Positions 1 through 8,472 of a DNA stretch of 64,000 nucleotides are shown in pieces. The stretch is from Rhodocyclaceae bacterium (lineage in GTDB: Bacteria > Pseudomonadota > Gammaproteobacteria > Burkholderiales > CAIKXV01): positions 29,770 through 93,769 of the forward strand of contig JADCHX010000023.1 of the NCBI GenBank assembly GCA_020248265.1. The letters are read 5' to 3'. Positions within the stretch are counted from its first letter, which is position 1. The number at the start of each line of letters is the position of its first letter. The position numbers and the translations under genes were made by a program. A model generated the notes under the pieces. It saw nothing but the letters and a program-made list of their open reading frames with translations, did no database searches and was not told the DNA's origin.

Positions 1-773
1 CCCTCGGTATCCCGATGTCCGCGCTGACGCTGCTGCACGGGTCGACCACCTACCTGCACGAGGGCTTCGGCTCGTACCACTCGCGTTCCACCGTGATGGG
101 CGGCTCGGCGATCATCGAAGCGGCCGGCAAGTTCAAGCAGGCCGTGCGCGAAGCGGCTGCGACCTACCTCGAGTGCCTGCCCGAGCAGGTCACGATCGCC
201 GGCACCGAGGCGAAATCGCCACGCGGCCGCAGCATCGGCTTTGCCGAACTGGCGAAGAACGAAACGATCGTGGTCGATGGCACGTTCGCCAACCACCACC
301 ATACCTGGGCCTACGGGGCGGCCGCAGCGCATGTCGCGGTCGATGCGCGCACCGGTGACGTGTCCCTGCTCGACTATGTCGTGGTCGAGGACGTCGGCCG
401 CGCGATCAATCCGCTGCTGCTGCGCGGGCAGTTGCTGGGCGGCACGGTGCAGGGACTGGGCGGCGCCTTCCTGGAAGAGATGGTGTACGACGCCGAGGGC
501 CAGATGCTCACCGGCACGCTCGCCGACTACCTGGTGCCGACCGCGACGGACTTTCCGCGCCTGCGCGCGGTGATCACCGAGGACTTCCCGTCGCCGATCA
601 ACCCGATCGGTGCCAAGGGAGCCGGCGAAGGCGGCACGATCGTCGCCCCGGCGGTGATCGTCAACGCGATCGCCAACGCGCTCGGCGAGTACGGCGTGAA
701 CCCCACCTCGTTGCCGCTGTCGCCGTCACGGCTGTGGCACATGATCGACGACGCGCGGCGCGCCGCGCGCTGA
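1..773 (+). CDS. Molybdopterin-binding subunit of a xanthine dehydrogenase/CO dehydrogenase family hydroxylase (3' part)
   Basis: The gene enters from the left edge, open from base 3, so only the last ~257 residues are seen. It matches the C-terminal half of large molybdenum hydroxylase subunits (CoxL/XdhB type), which hydroxylate aldehydes, N-heterocycles or CO with a molybdopterin-cytosine dinucleotide cofactor. The segment GAKGAGEGG (near base 615) carries the Glu that acts as base at the Mo centre in this family. The stretch EDVGRAINP followed by GQLLGGTVQGLG is also typical. The true substrate cannot be told; the small FeS and FAD subunits would lie upstream, outside the window. The Bug receptor that follows may serve uptake of the same compound. 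Confidence 0.85.
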   Translation, partial: LGIPMSALTLLHGSTTYLHEGFGSYHSRSTVMGGSAIIEAAGKFKQAVREAAATYLECLPEQVTIAGTEAKSPRGRSIGFAELAKNETIVVDGTFANHHHTWAYGAAAAHVAVDARTGDVSLLDYVVVEDVGRAINPLLLRGQLLGGTVQGLGGAFLEEMVYDAEGQMLTGTLADYLVPTATDFPRLRAVITEDFPSPINPIGAKGAGEGGTIVAPAVIVNAIANALGEYGVNPTSLPLSPSRLWHMIDDARRAAR

Positions 774-814
774 ACGCGAACCGCCGCCGCCCTTCCCCGC
801 CTGGAGACACCGAG

Positions 815-1843
815 ATGAGCCACGCCCGCCGTACGTTCCCCGATGCCCGCCGCCGCAGTGTCGCCCTGGCCGGCGGCGGCGGATTGCTGTCCGCGCTCGC
901 CGGCGGCAGCGGCCTGCTGCTGCCAACGTCGGCAGCATACGCGCAGGCGGCGAAGTTCCCCGCGAAGCCGGTACGCGTCATCGCCGGCTTCGCTCCGGGT
1001 GGCGCTCTCGATCTCAATGCCCGGATAGCGGCGCAGGCCATCCAGGAGCAACTGGGCCAGCCTGGCATCGTCGAGAACCGGGCCGGGGCGTCGGGCGTGA
1101 TCGGCACCGAGCACGTGATGCGGGCCGCGCCCGACGGCTACACGCTGCTGCTGGGCGCAGCGGGCACTCATGGCATCAATCCGGTGCTGCAGAAGCTGCC
1201 CTACGACCCGATCAAGGATTTCGCCCCGGTCTCGCTGGTCTCGTCGGTGCCCCATGTGCTGATCGTGCATCCGTCGCTGCCGGTGAAGACGCTCCAGGAG
1301 TTCGTGAAGTTCGCGCGCGCCAACCCGGGCCTCAATTACGCATCGTCGGGTACTGGCACCATCCACCACCTCGCGGCAGAAATGCTGCGCTCGATGATCG
1401 GAGCGCAGTTCGTGCATGTGCCCTACAAGGGCGCCGCGCCAGCAATGGCCGACGTGATCAGCGGCCAGGTGCCGTGGATGTCGATCGAGTACGCCCCCGC
1501 CGCGCCGATGATCAAGGCCGGCAAGCTGCGCGCCCTCGCGCTGGCGACGTCCAGGCGCGTGCCCGGCATCGACGTGCCGACATCAGCCGAGGGTGGCGTG
1601 CCCGGCTGGGAGGTCACCAACTGGTACGCGGTGTTCGCGCCCGCCGGCACCAGCCCGGAGGTGGTCGACACGCTGTCGAAAGCGATCGCCCGCGGGCTCG
1701 GCTCTGCCGAGGCGAAAGAGCGACTGTCCTCGCTCGGGGCGATCCCGATCGGCGGCACCCCGGCGGAACTCGCCGTGCTGGTGAAGTCCGAACTGGCGCG
1801 CTGGTCGGCGATCGTCAAGTCGGCCAACGTCAAGATCGACTGA
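815..1843 (+). CDS. Tripartite tricarboxylate transporter (Bug family) substrate-binding protein
   Basis: 342-residue periplasmic receptor of the TTT/Bug family, which captures carboxylate-bearing small molecules for TctAB-type membrane units. An Arg-rich N-terminus and a long hydrophobic run ending AYAQ near residue 45 form the export signal. Family hallmarks follow: FAPGGALD, VENRAGASG, PDGYTLL and HVPYKGAAP. I chose ATG 815 because a GGAGA ribosome site lies 8 bases ahead; the longer frame from 734 overlaps the upstream gene and adds Arg-rich residues without the look of a signal. It starts 41 bases after the molybdenum hydroxylase stop, so co-transcription is likely. No TctA or TctB gene is nearby; the ligand is unknown. 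Confidence 0.88.
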   Translation: MSHARRTFPDARRRSVALAGGGGLLSALAGGSGLLLPTSAAYAQAAKFPAKPVRVIAGFAPGGALDLNARIAAQAIQEQLGQPGIVENRAGASGVIGTEHVMRAAPDGYTLLLGAAGTHGINPVLQKLPYDPIKDFAPVSLVSSVPHVLIVHPSLPVKTLQEFVKFARANPGLNYASSGTGTIHHLAAEMLRSMIGAQFVHVPYKGAAPAMADVISGQVPWMSIEYAPAAPMIKAGKLRALALATSRRVPGIDVPTSAEGGVPGWEVTNWYAVFAPAGTSPEVVDTLSKAIARGLGSAEAKERLSSLGAIPIGGTPAELAVLVKSELARWSAIVKSANVKID

Positions 1844-1892
1844 GTACCCGCAACAGCCTGCGGGCGCCCGCGGCAGCGCCCGACGGGTCGGC

Positions 1893-1898
1893 TACAAT
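1893..1898 (+). promoter_or_regulatory. Possible -10 box (TACAAT)
   Basis: GGCTACAAT lies in the 173-base gap between the Bug gene and the isocitrate lyase homologue and reads as a sigma-70 -10 hexamer about 120 bases before the start. No convincing -35 box is seen at 16-18 bases upstream, so this is only a suggestion. The rest of the gap shows nothing else clear. Confidence 0.25.
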
Positions 1899-2016
1899 CA
1901 CCGCTTCTGCGGGCTTCGCTGTCCGCTCCTGCGTGCGGCGCTGCCCGCCGTTGCCGGCCGCCCGCCGGTCGATCCGGGCGGTGCAACCGCCGCTCGCGCT
2001 CCACCGGAACTTCCGC

Positions 2017-2910
2017 ATGCCTTCTTCCTCTGCCCGCCGCCGCCTGCGCGAACGCCTGACCTCGGGCCCGATGGTGGTCGCTCCCGGCATCTACGATGCC
2101 TACGGGGCCCGCCTGACCGAGATGGCCGGCTTCGAGGCCGTGTACATGACGGGCAACGGCGTCTCCGCCAGCCTTCTGGGCAGGGCCGATGTCGGCCTGA
2201 TCGACCTCACGCTGTTCTCCCAGCATGCGCACCGAGCCGCTGCCGCGGTCGAGATCCCGCTGATCTGCGACGCTGACACCGGCTACGGCAACGCGGTGAA
2301 CGTTCGCCGCACGGTCGAAGAGTTCGAGGCCGGCGGTGTTGCCGCCATCCACCTCGAAGACCAGGTGATGCCGAAGAAGTGCGGCCACATCCCGGGCGCA
2401 CGTCCGGTCGTCTCGCTGCTCGAGCATGCCCGGAAGATCGAGGCCGCGGTTGCCGCGCGCCGCGATCCGGATTTCCTGATCATCGCCCGCACCGACGCCG
2501 CCGGCGGGCTCGGGCTGGTCGAGGCGATCGCACGGGCGAAAGCCTACCGGTCGGCCGGCGCGGATGTGACCTTCGTCGAGATGAAGAACAGCCCGACGCT
2601 GCTCGACGACATGAAGCGGGTGACCGGGTCCGTGGACGCACCGGCACTGGTCAATGTCGAGGAAAGCGGCGCTCTGGGACAGCTGACGGCTGCCCAGCTG
2701 GAAGAACTCGGTTTCCGGATCGCGATCTACCCCGGGCTCGCGCGCTATGCGGCCGGCTTCGGTATCCGGCACGCGCTCGACACGCTCAAGCGCGACGGCA
2801 ACACGAAGTCCGCGCGCGACCGGATGCTGTCCTTCAAGGACTACAACGAGGCACTCAAGCTCGACGACATCATCGAGTGGGAAGGGAAGTACCTGCCCCC
2901 GGCAGACTGA
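2017..2910 (+). CDS. Isocitrate lyase/PEP mutase superfamily protein
   Basis: 297-residue TIM-barrel enzyme of the ICL/PEP mutase superfamily, whose members cleave or form C-C or C-P bonds next to a carboxylate (2-methylisocitrate lyase, oxaloacetate decarboxylase, carboxyphosphonoenolpyruvate mutase). Seen in sequence: the early substrate loop PGIYDAYGARL, the Mg-binding DADTGYGN, the HLEDQVMPKKCGH segment with the KKCGH catalytic loop of lyase members, and IIARTDA. The KKCGH cysteine favours a C-C lyase such as 2-methylisocitrate lyase rather than a mutase. Starting at ATG 2017 gives the usual length; the open frame upstream is non-family sequence. The precise substrate is not determined. 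Confidence 0.85.
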   Translation: MPSSSARRRLRERLTSGPMVVAPGIYDAYGARLTEMAGFEAVYMTGNGVSASLLGRADVGLIDLTLFSQHAHRAAAAVEIPLICDADTGYGNAVNVRRTVEEFEAGGVAAIHLEDQVMPKKCGHIPGARPVVSLLEHARKIEAAVAARRDPDFLIIARTDAAGGLGLVEAIARAKAYRSAGADVTFVEMKNSPTLLDDMKRVTGSVDAPALVNVEESGALGQLTAAQLEELGFRIAIYPGLARYAAGFGIRHALDTLKRDGNTKSARDRMLSFKDYNEALKLDDIIEWEGKYLPPAD

Positions 2911-3000
2911 TCCAGCCACCGCACCCCTCGTTCCTGCACCGCCCGTCCCGAGCCGGGACACCGCCTGACCGCCTTGCGAAGAGATACCGGAGCCCACGCC

Positions 3001-4026
3001 ATGCCGACCCTGATGCTTTCGAAGAACTTCATCGACGAACATGCCGCACGGCTGGCGCAGATCGAGAAGGCGAACAACACGACCTTCGAACTGGTACGGC
3101 TGGACACGAAGCTCGTCTACCTGCCCGACGAGATCGCCTCGCGCATCGACGCCGGCTTCCTGTCGCGCGACATCCGCTTCGGTTCGATGTCGCATGCCGG
3201 GCACTACGAGCCGGTGCCAGAGGCCTGCCCGCACTTCTTCAAGCCGATCGACCAGTCGAAGGGCTTCAAGTGGCTGCAGATCGCCAGCGCCGGCATCGAC
3301 CGCCCGATCTACGGCGAACTGATGGCACGCGGCATCCGCGTGTCGACCGGTGCCGGTACCCATGCCGAGCCGATCGCCCAGACCACGATCGGCGCGATGC
3401 TGATGCTGTCGCGCGGCTTCATGAAGTGGCTGCCGGCGCAGCGCGCCCACAAGTGGCATGCGCTGCGTGACGCCGAGGCGCCGAAAGACCTGCGCGGCCA
3501 GACGATGGTGATCGTCGGCGTCGGCTCGATCGGCGGCTTCACCGCGCCGATCGCGAAGGCACTCGGCCTGAAGGTGATCGGCGTGCGGCGCAGCCCGAAG
3601 CGGCCCGACGACGTGGTCGACGAGATCGTGCATCCATCGAAGCTGGACGAACTGCTGCCGAAGACCGACTGGCTGATGCTCTGCTGCCCGCTGAGCGACG
3701 AGACGCGCGGCATGATCGATGCACGCCGGCTCGCGCTGTTGCCGAAAGGCGCGCACCTGCTCAACGTCGCGCGCGGCCCGGTGGTGGTCGAGCAGGACCT
3801 GATCGCCGCGCTGCGCTCCGGCCACCTCGGCGGCGCCTTCCTCGACGTGTTCGAGACCGAGCCTCTGCAGGCCGAATCGCCGCTGTGGGACATGCCGAAC
3901 GTGATCTGCACGCCGCACAACTCGTCGACCTCGGACGGCAATGAAGCGCGCGTGTCGACGATCTTCCTCGAGAACCTCGATCGCTGGTGCAAGGGCCAGC
4001 CGCTGATCAACGAAGTGAAGGCCTGA
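3001..4026 (+). CDS. D-2-hydroxyacid dehydrogenase family protein
   Basis: 341-residue NAD(P)-dependent dehydrogenase that interconverts 2-oxo and D-2-hydroxy acids in the cytoplasm. The Rossmann motif GVGSIGG sits near residue 173 and is followed by the basic VRRSPKR stretch, which hints at NADP preference. The catalytic set is visible: Arg in NVARGPVV, Glu in DVFETEPL and His in CTPHNSS. ATG 3001 is chosen over an upstream in-frame TTG at 2974 because it lies 9 bases after a GGAG and gives a normal N-terminus. It is followed after 8 bases by a ModA-like gene, suggesting translational coupling. Relatives include glyoxylate/hydroxypyruvate reductases; the substrate is open. Confidence 0.87.
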   Translation: MPTLMLSKNFIDEHAARLAQIEKANNTTFELVRLDTKLVYLPDEIASRIDAGFLSRDIRFGSMSHAGHYEPVPEACPHFFKPIDQSKGFKWLQIASAGIDRPIYGELMARGIRVSTGAGTHAEPIAQTTIGAMLMLSRGFMKWLPAQRAHKWHALRDAEAPKDLRGQTMVIVGVGSIGGFTAPIAKALGLKVIGVRRSPKRPDDVVDEIVHPSKLDELLPKTDWLMLCCPLSDETRGMIDARRLALLPKGAHLLNVARGPVVVEQDLIAALRSGHLGGAFLDVFETEPLQAESPLWDMPNVICTPHNSSTSDGNEARVSTIFLENLDRWCKGQPLINEVKA

Positions 4027-4034
4027 GACCCGAC

Positions 4035-4739
4035 ATGACAACGCTGAACATCATCAGTGCCGGTGCCATGCAGGCAGTCGTCACCGCCCTCGCCCCCGTG
4101 TTCGAGAAAGTCTCCGGCGCGACCGTGTCGGTCACCTTCGGTGCGGTCGGACAGCAGAAGGCTCGCGTACTCGCCGGCGAACCGGCGGACGTGATCCTGC
4201 TTACCCCTGAGATGCTCGACGACCTCGCGGCCACTGGATGGGTCGTGCCGGGTTCGCAGCGCACGCTCGGCCGGGTCGGCATGGGCGTGGTGGTGCCGAA
4301 GGGTCATCCGCCGGTGGACGTGTCCACGCCGGAGGCGCTGCGTGCCACGATGCTGGCGGCCAGCATGGTCGTCTACCCCGATCCGCAGATCGCGTCGGCC
4401 GGGCGCAACTTCGACAATGCACTGATCAAGCTGGGCATCCGCGACGCGCTCTCCGACCGCATTCGCCACTTCCCGAACGGTAACGTGTCGATGACCTGGC
4501 TCGGCGAACAGCGCATCCCGGGTTCGATCGGTGTCACTCAGGTGAGCGAGATCAAGCCGATACCGACGATCGACCTTCTGGCCGAGATACCGGGCGACCT
4601 GCAGGTGATCACCGCCTACGGCGCGGCCCGCGCCGCAAAGGGCCGCGAAGCGGCGCTCGGCCAGGCCTTCTTCGACCTGCTGTGCTCCGCGCAGGGGCGT
4701 GCAGTGATCGTCACGGCGGGGTTCTCCCCGGTCGACTGA
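4035..4739 (+). CDS. ModA-like solute-binding-fold protein lacking a signal peptide
   Basis: 234 residues resembling the periplasmic molybdate-binding ModA/extracellular binding protein type 2 fold: ISAGAMQAVVTALAPVFEKVSG at the start, FGAVGQQKARVLAGEPADVILLT as first ligand loop, and a C-terminal TAYGAARAAKGREAALGQAFFDLL segment. Unlike true ModA the mature domain starts at residue 3 with no hydrophobic leader, so it should stay in the cytoplasm unless the start is wrong; no in-frame upstream start yields a signal peptide because the preceding gene ends 8 bases away. Such leaderless relatives are annotated only as substrate-binding domain proteins. The role is unknown; context is carboxylate metabolism. 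Confidence 0.75.
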   Translation: MTTLNIISAGAMQAVVTALAPVFEKVSGATVSVTFGAVGQQKARVLAGEPADVILLTPEMLDDLAATGWVVPGSQRTLGRVGMGVVVPKGHPPVDVSTPEALRATMLAASMVVYPDPQIASAGRNFDNALIKLGIRDALSDRIRHFPNGNVSMTWLGEQRIPGSIGVTQVSEIKPIPTIDLLAEIPGDLQVITAYGAARAAKGREAALGQAFFDLLCSAQGRAVIVTAGFSPVD

Positions 4740-4788
4740 CGGGTTAAAGTCCTCCGCAAACAAGGACAACGCTCCGAAGGAGGAGAAC

Positions 4789-5778
4789 ATGAGAGCACCC
4801 GTTCCGCGACAGGATGCCGTGCATCTGCTGTCGCTCGCGTTCGCTGGGCTGCTGCTACCTTCTGCAGCCGCAGCCCAGCCGGTATTCCCGGCCAAGCCCA
4901 TCCGCCTGATCTGTCCGTTCACCCCGGGCGGCCCGACCGACCAGACCGCCCGGCTGCTGGCGCAGAAAGTCACCGAGGCCTGGGGCCAGCAGGTCGTGGT
5001 CGAGAACCGCGGCGGCGCCAACGGCAACATCGGCATGGAACTGGCGGTGAAGTCCCCGCCCGACGGCTACACCTGGGTTATCGCGACGGTCGGCACGATC
5101 GCGGTAAATCCGTCGCTCTACAAGCTGCCGTTCGACATGCTGAAGGACTTCGCGCCGGTGATCCACCTGACCAGTTCCCCGGCGGTGCTGGTAGTCAATC
5201 CGTCGCTGCCGGTGAAGTCGGTGAAGGAACTGATCGCGCTGGCAAGGAAGCGTCCCGGCGAACTCACCTTCGGATCGTCCGGTTCGGGTGGCCTCGGGCA
5301 CATCTCCGGCGAGATGTTCAAGCAGCTGGCCGGGCTCGACATGGTGCACGTGCCCTACAAGAGCTCCGCACCGGCCCTGATGGACCTGCTCGGCGGCCAG
5401 ACCTCGATGCAGTTCGAGAACACGATCAGCGCGACGCCGCACATCCGCAGCGGCCGGCTGCGTGCGCTGGCGGTGACCACCGAGACGCGCTCGCCGGTGC
5501 TGCCGAGCGTGCCCACGGTGGCCGAGTCCGGATTGCCGGGCTACGCCAACAATTCCTGGAACGGCATCCTCGTGCCGGCCGGTACGCCGCGCGAGATCAT
5601 CAACCGCATCAACGCCGAACTGGTGCGCATCCTGAAGGAGCCGGACGTGCGCGAACGGCTGACCGGAGTCGGTGCCGACATTGCCGGGAGCACCCCGGAA
5701 GCGTTCGGCGCGATGATCCGTTCCGAGATCGAGAAGCTGGCCAAGGTGGTGAAGACGGCGAAGGTCCGGATCGACTGA
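4789..5778 (+). CDS. Tripartite tricarboxylate transporter (Bug family) substrate-binding protein
   Basis: 329-residue Bug-family periplasmic receptor. The leader runs to about residue 26 (SAAAAQ) after a hydrophobic LLSLAFAGLLL core. Motifs: FTPGGPTDQTAR, VENRGGANGN, PDGYTWV and HVPYKSSAP. The start is fixed by a textbook ribosome site, AAGGAGGA at about 4777, 4-5 bases before ATG. A 49-base gap separates it from the ModA-like gene; TTAAAG in that gap could be a -10 box but no -35 is clear. The substitution PTDQTA for the more usual STDxxA in the ligand loop suggests a particular ligand that I cannot name. Confidence 0.9.
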   Translation: MRAPVPRQDAVHLLSLAFAGLLLPSAAAAQPVFPAKPIRLICPFTPGGPTDQTARLLAQKVTEAWGQQVVVENRGGANGNIGMELAVKSPPDGYTWVIATVGTIAVNPSLYKLPFDMLKDFAPVIHLTSSPAVLVVNPSLPVKSVKELIALARKRPGELTFGSSGSGGLGHISGEMFKQLAGLDMVHVPYKSSAPALMDLLGGQTSMQFENTISATPHIRSGRLRALAVTTETRSPVLPSVPTVAESGLPGYANNSWNGILVPAGTPREIINRINAELVRILKEPDVRERLTGVGADIAGSTPEAFGAMIRSEIEKLAKVVKTAKVRID

Positions 5779-5914
5779 GCCGGCCGGTCCGATTGATTCA
5801 GCGCGGCCAGGGCCGGCATCATTTGAGCCCCCGGCGCTGCGGGAGTAAAGTGGACGGGTAGCCGGAAATCATCCAACTGCGGCCGGACCGCGCCGCGATC
5901 CCCAGGAGAGAGAC

Positions 5915-6382
5915 ATGACCCAGTCGCGCGTTCCCGTGCACCACATCAACATCGGCTGCCGCCGTTCGGACCTGCCGAAGATCGAGACGTTCTACGAAGG
6001 GCTGCTGGGCCTGAAGGTGGGCTATCGCCCGCCCTTTCCGTCCGAGGGCATCTGGATGTACGACGGCGACCACCCGCTGCTCCATGTCGTCGTCCGTTTC
6101 CCGGAAGACTGGGCCGGCATCGACGAGGCGCATTCGGGCTACGACCACACCGCCTACCACTGCGTCGGGATTGACGACTACCGCTCGCGCATCAAGGCCC
6201 TCGGCGTCGAGTACGAAGAGCAGCTGGTATCGACCAATGCCTACCAGGTCTTCACCAAGGACCCGGTCGGCAACAAGGTCGAGCTGATCTTCCCGGACGA
6301 GACGGTGGCCAACGGCGTTGCCGAAGGCACGCTGTCGTCCTCCCAGTTCGGCACCCGGACGAAGATGCCGGAAACCGTCTGA
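5915..6382 (+). CDS. VOC (glyoxalase/dioxygenase fold) family protein
   Basis: 155-residue vicinal-oxygen-chelate fold protein. Two beta-alpha-beta-beta-beta modules can be followed: VHHINIGCRRSDLPKIETFYEGLLGL at the start and HTAYHCVGIDDYRSRIKAL in the middle, ending with DPVGNKVELIF, the classic last strand. Metal ligands expected in the family are His in VHHINI, His near HVVVRF or HTAYH and Glu in KVELIF, all present. Members include extradiol dioxygenases, glyoxalase I and isomerases; no specific reaction is assigned. A GGAGAGAG ribosome site precedes the ATG. An intrinsic terminator follows directly. Confidence 0.85.
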   Translation: MTQSRVPVHHINIGCRRSDLPKIETFYEGLLGLKVGYRPPFPSEGIWMYDGDHPLLHVVVRFPEDWAGIDEAHSGYDHTAYHCVGIDDYRSRIKALGVEYEEQLVSTNAYQVFTKDPVGNKVELIFPDETVANGVAEGTLSSSQFGTRTKMPETV

Positions 6383-6403
6383 TTGCCAGCCGGCAGTACC
6401 CCG

Positions 6404-6434
6404 AAGCCGCGGTTCGGTAGAATCGCGGCTTTTT
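6404..6434 (+). terminator. Intrinsic terminator after the VOC gene
   Basis: AAGCCGCG and CGCGGCTT form an 8-bp stem around a 12-base loop, followed by a TTTT run, 22 bases after the VOC stop codon. The loop itself contains TAGAAT, which resembles a -10 box and may start transcription of the next gene 72 bases on, so the site could both end one unit and begin another. The second role is inference. Confidence 0.75.
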
Positions 6435-6494
6435 CGTGCCCGTCGCGCGCGCCACGATGCGTGCCGCGTGACACCCGCATGCCAGGAGCCGTAC

Positions 6495-7832
6495 ATGGAA
6501 GAAGTCACCCGAATCCTCGCCCGCTATGTCGTCGAGTCGCGTTTCGAATCGATCCCGACCGCCACCCGCCACCATGCCACGCGCACCTTCGTCAACTGGC
6601 TCGGCTGCGCGATCGGCGGCTCGCACCATGAGGGCATGGACATCGCGCTGGCCGCGCTGGCGCCGATGGCAGGCGCAGCCCAGGCCTCGGTGCTCGGCCG
6701 CGGCGAACGGCTCGACATCCTGCATGCCGCACTGCTCAACGGCATCAGCTCGCACATGTTCGACTTCGACGACACCCACCTGAAGACGGTGATCCACCCG
6801 GCCGGCCCGGTGTGCTCGGCGATCCTGGCCCTGGCCGAGCATCGTCCGGTCAGCGGCGAAGACTTCGTGCATGCGCTGGTGCTGGGCGTCGAGGTCGAGT
6901 GCCGGATCGGCAACTCGGTCTATCCGAACCACTACGACACCGGCTGGCACATCACCGGCACCGCGGGCGTGATGGGCGCGGCGGCCGCCTGCGGCAAGCT
7001 GCTCGGACTGAACGAGCAGCAGATGGTCTGGGCGCTGGGCATCGCCGCCACCCAGTCCTCCGGCCTGCGCGAGATGTTCGGCACCATGTGCAAGCCGTTC
7101 CACCCCGGCAATGCCGCGAAGAACGGCCTGATGTCCGCGCTGCTCGCCGAGAAGAACTTCACCAGCTCGAACCGCGGTATCGAGGCGCCGCGCGGCTTCG
7201 CCCATGTGCTGTCGACGAAGTTCGATCCGTCGGAGATCATCGACGGCCTGGGCAAGACCTTCGAGATCGACCTCAACACCTACAAGCCGTTCGCCTGTGG
7301 CATCGTGATCCACCCGATCATCGATGCCTGCGTGCAGTTGCGTAACGAACACAAGCTGGCCGGCGACGAGATCGAGTCGGTGCTGGCCAAGGTGCATCCG
7401 CTGGTGCTCGAACTCACCGGCAAGAAGACGCCGCAGACCGGCCTCGAAGGCAAGTTCAGCGTCTACCACTCCGCCGCGGCCGGCTTCATCTACGGTGCGG
7501 CCGGCGAGCGCGAGTACAGCGATGCGGTGGTGCGCGACGCCAGGGTGATCGCGCTGCGCGACAAGGTCACCGCGGTGGTCGACACCACGATGCACGAGGA
7601 CCAGACCCTGGTCGAGGTGAAGCTGAAGGACGGTCGCACGCTCAGCAAGTACGTGGAAGCAGCCATCGGCAGCCTGAAGCGGCCGCAGACCGATGCCGAC
7701 CTGGAGGCGAAGTTCCGCGGGCTGGCCGAAGACGTGCTGCCGAAGGCGCAGGTGGACAAGGTGCTGGGTCTGGCGTGGAAGGTCGGCGCGCTGGCCAGTG
7801 CCGGGGACGTGGCCGCAGCGGCGCGCAAGTAG
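6495..7832 (+). CDS. MmgE/PrpD family protein
   Basis: 445 residues of the MmgE/PrpD family, which covers 2-methylcitrate dehydratase, cis-aconitate decarboxylase and related hydro-lyases or epimerases on carboxylates. The all-helical N-terminal domain shows the family's HMFDFDDTH motif (about residue 90) and the THITGTAGVMGAAAACGKLLGL-like region; the FHPGNAAKNGLMSALLAEKNFTSS segment and YKPFACGIVIHPIIDAC near residue 270 complete the match. ATG 6495 has an AGGAG site 6 bases ahead and gives family length; the longer frame from 6318 overlaps the VOC gene. With the ICL-like lyase upstream a methylcitrate-type route is conceivable, but prpC is absent and the substrate is unknown. Confidence 0.88.
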   Translation: MEEVTRILARYVVESRFESIPTATRHHATRTFVNWLGCAIGGSHHEGMDIALAALAPMAGAAQASVLGRGERLDILHAALLNGISSHMFDFDDTHLKTVIHPAGPVCSAILALAEHRPVSGEDFVHALVLGVEVECRIGNSVYPNHYDTGWHITGTAGVMGAAAACGKLLGLNEQQMVWALGIAATQSSGLREMFGTMCKPFHPGNAAKNGLMSALLAEKNFTSSNRGIEAPRGFAHVLSTKFDPSEIIDGLGKTFEIDLNTYKPFACGIVIHPIIDACVQLRNEHKLAGDEIESVLAKVHPLVLELTGKKTPQTGLEGKFSVYHSAAAGFIYGAAGEREYSDAVVRDARVIALRDKVTAVVDTTMHEDQTLVEVKLKDGRTLSKYVEAAIGSLKRPQTDADLEAKFRGLAEDVLPKAQVDKVLGLAWKVGALASAGDVAAAARK

Positions 7833-7921
7833 GGCGAACGGCGGACCCTCGCCCGGGCGATCGCGGTCGTCCGGGGCAGTGACGGCACCGGGCGGCGCAC
7901 GCGCCGGCCGGTGCTGTGTCG

Positions 7922-8401
7922 TCAGGCGGGCCGGCGCGGCACCAGCACGTTGGCGACCAGTTCCTGCATCACCTCGCGCTTCTGGTTGTAGGTCAGCGTG
8001 CGCAGCTTGACGATCCCGCGATCCGGCCGCGAGCCCGACGGACGGGCTTCAAGGATCTCGGTGACCGCGGTCAGGACATCCCCCGGGCGGGTCGGCGTCG
8101 GCCAGCGCAACAGTTCGATGCCCAAACCAACGCGCCCGCGATCGTCCGAGCGCATGTCGCCCCCGATCACCAGCTTCATCGTCAGGGCGGCGGTATACCA
8201 GCCGCTGCCGATCAGGCCACCAAAGATCGACGCACGCCCAGCCTCGGGATCGGTGTGCATGGGCTGCGGATCGAACGCCTGCGCGAAGCGGATCATCTCC
8301 GCCTCCTCCATCGTTACCGTGCCGGTATTGAAGTGCCGGCCGACCGTCATGTCCTCGAAGTAGATGGCCCCGTCCGGGGCACCTGTGGTCTCGTCGTTCA
8401 A
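7922..8401 (-). CDS. MaoC-like dehydratase (hotdog fold)
   Basis: 159-residue MaoC family hot-dog protein, typical of (R)-specific enoyl-CoA hydratases. The catalytic stretch is visible as FAQAFDPQPMHTDPEAGRAS, where Asp and His act on the acyl-CoA, followed by FGGLIGSGWYTAALTMKL. I place the start at TTG 8401 because CAGGAG lies 6 bases upstream and the sequence before it is not family-like; an internal ATG would cut into the conserved FEDMTVG strand. It is the last gene of a minus-strand operon, 71 bases after a 3-hydroxybutyrate dehydrogenase, consistent with hydroxyacyl metabolism. Confidence 0.83.
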   Translation of the reverse strand: MNDETTGAPDGAIYFEDMTVGRHFNTGTVTMEEAEMIRFAQAFDPQPMHTDPEAGRASIFGGLIGSGWYTAALTMKLVIGGDMRSDDRGRVGLGIELLRWPTPTRPGDVLTAVTEILEARPSGSRPDRGIVKLRTLTYNQKREVMQELVANVLVPRRPA

Positions 8402-8472
8402 ATCGCACTCCTGTCTGCATTCATCGCATGCATCGCGGCGGCTCGTGCCGGCTGTTCCGGTAGCTGCCGTTC

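Noticed and set aside
1423..4041. 872-residue minus-strand open frame opposite the Bug, ICL-like and dehydrogenase genes
   Set aside because: No recognisable domain and shadow-like composition; the plus-strand genes have clear motifs and ribosome sites.
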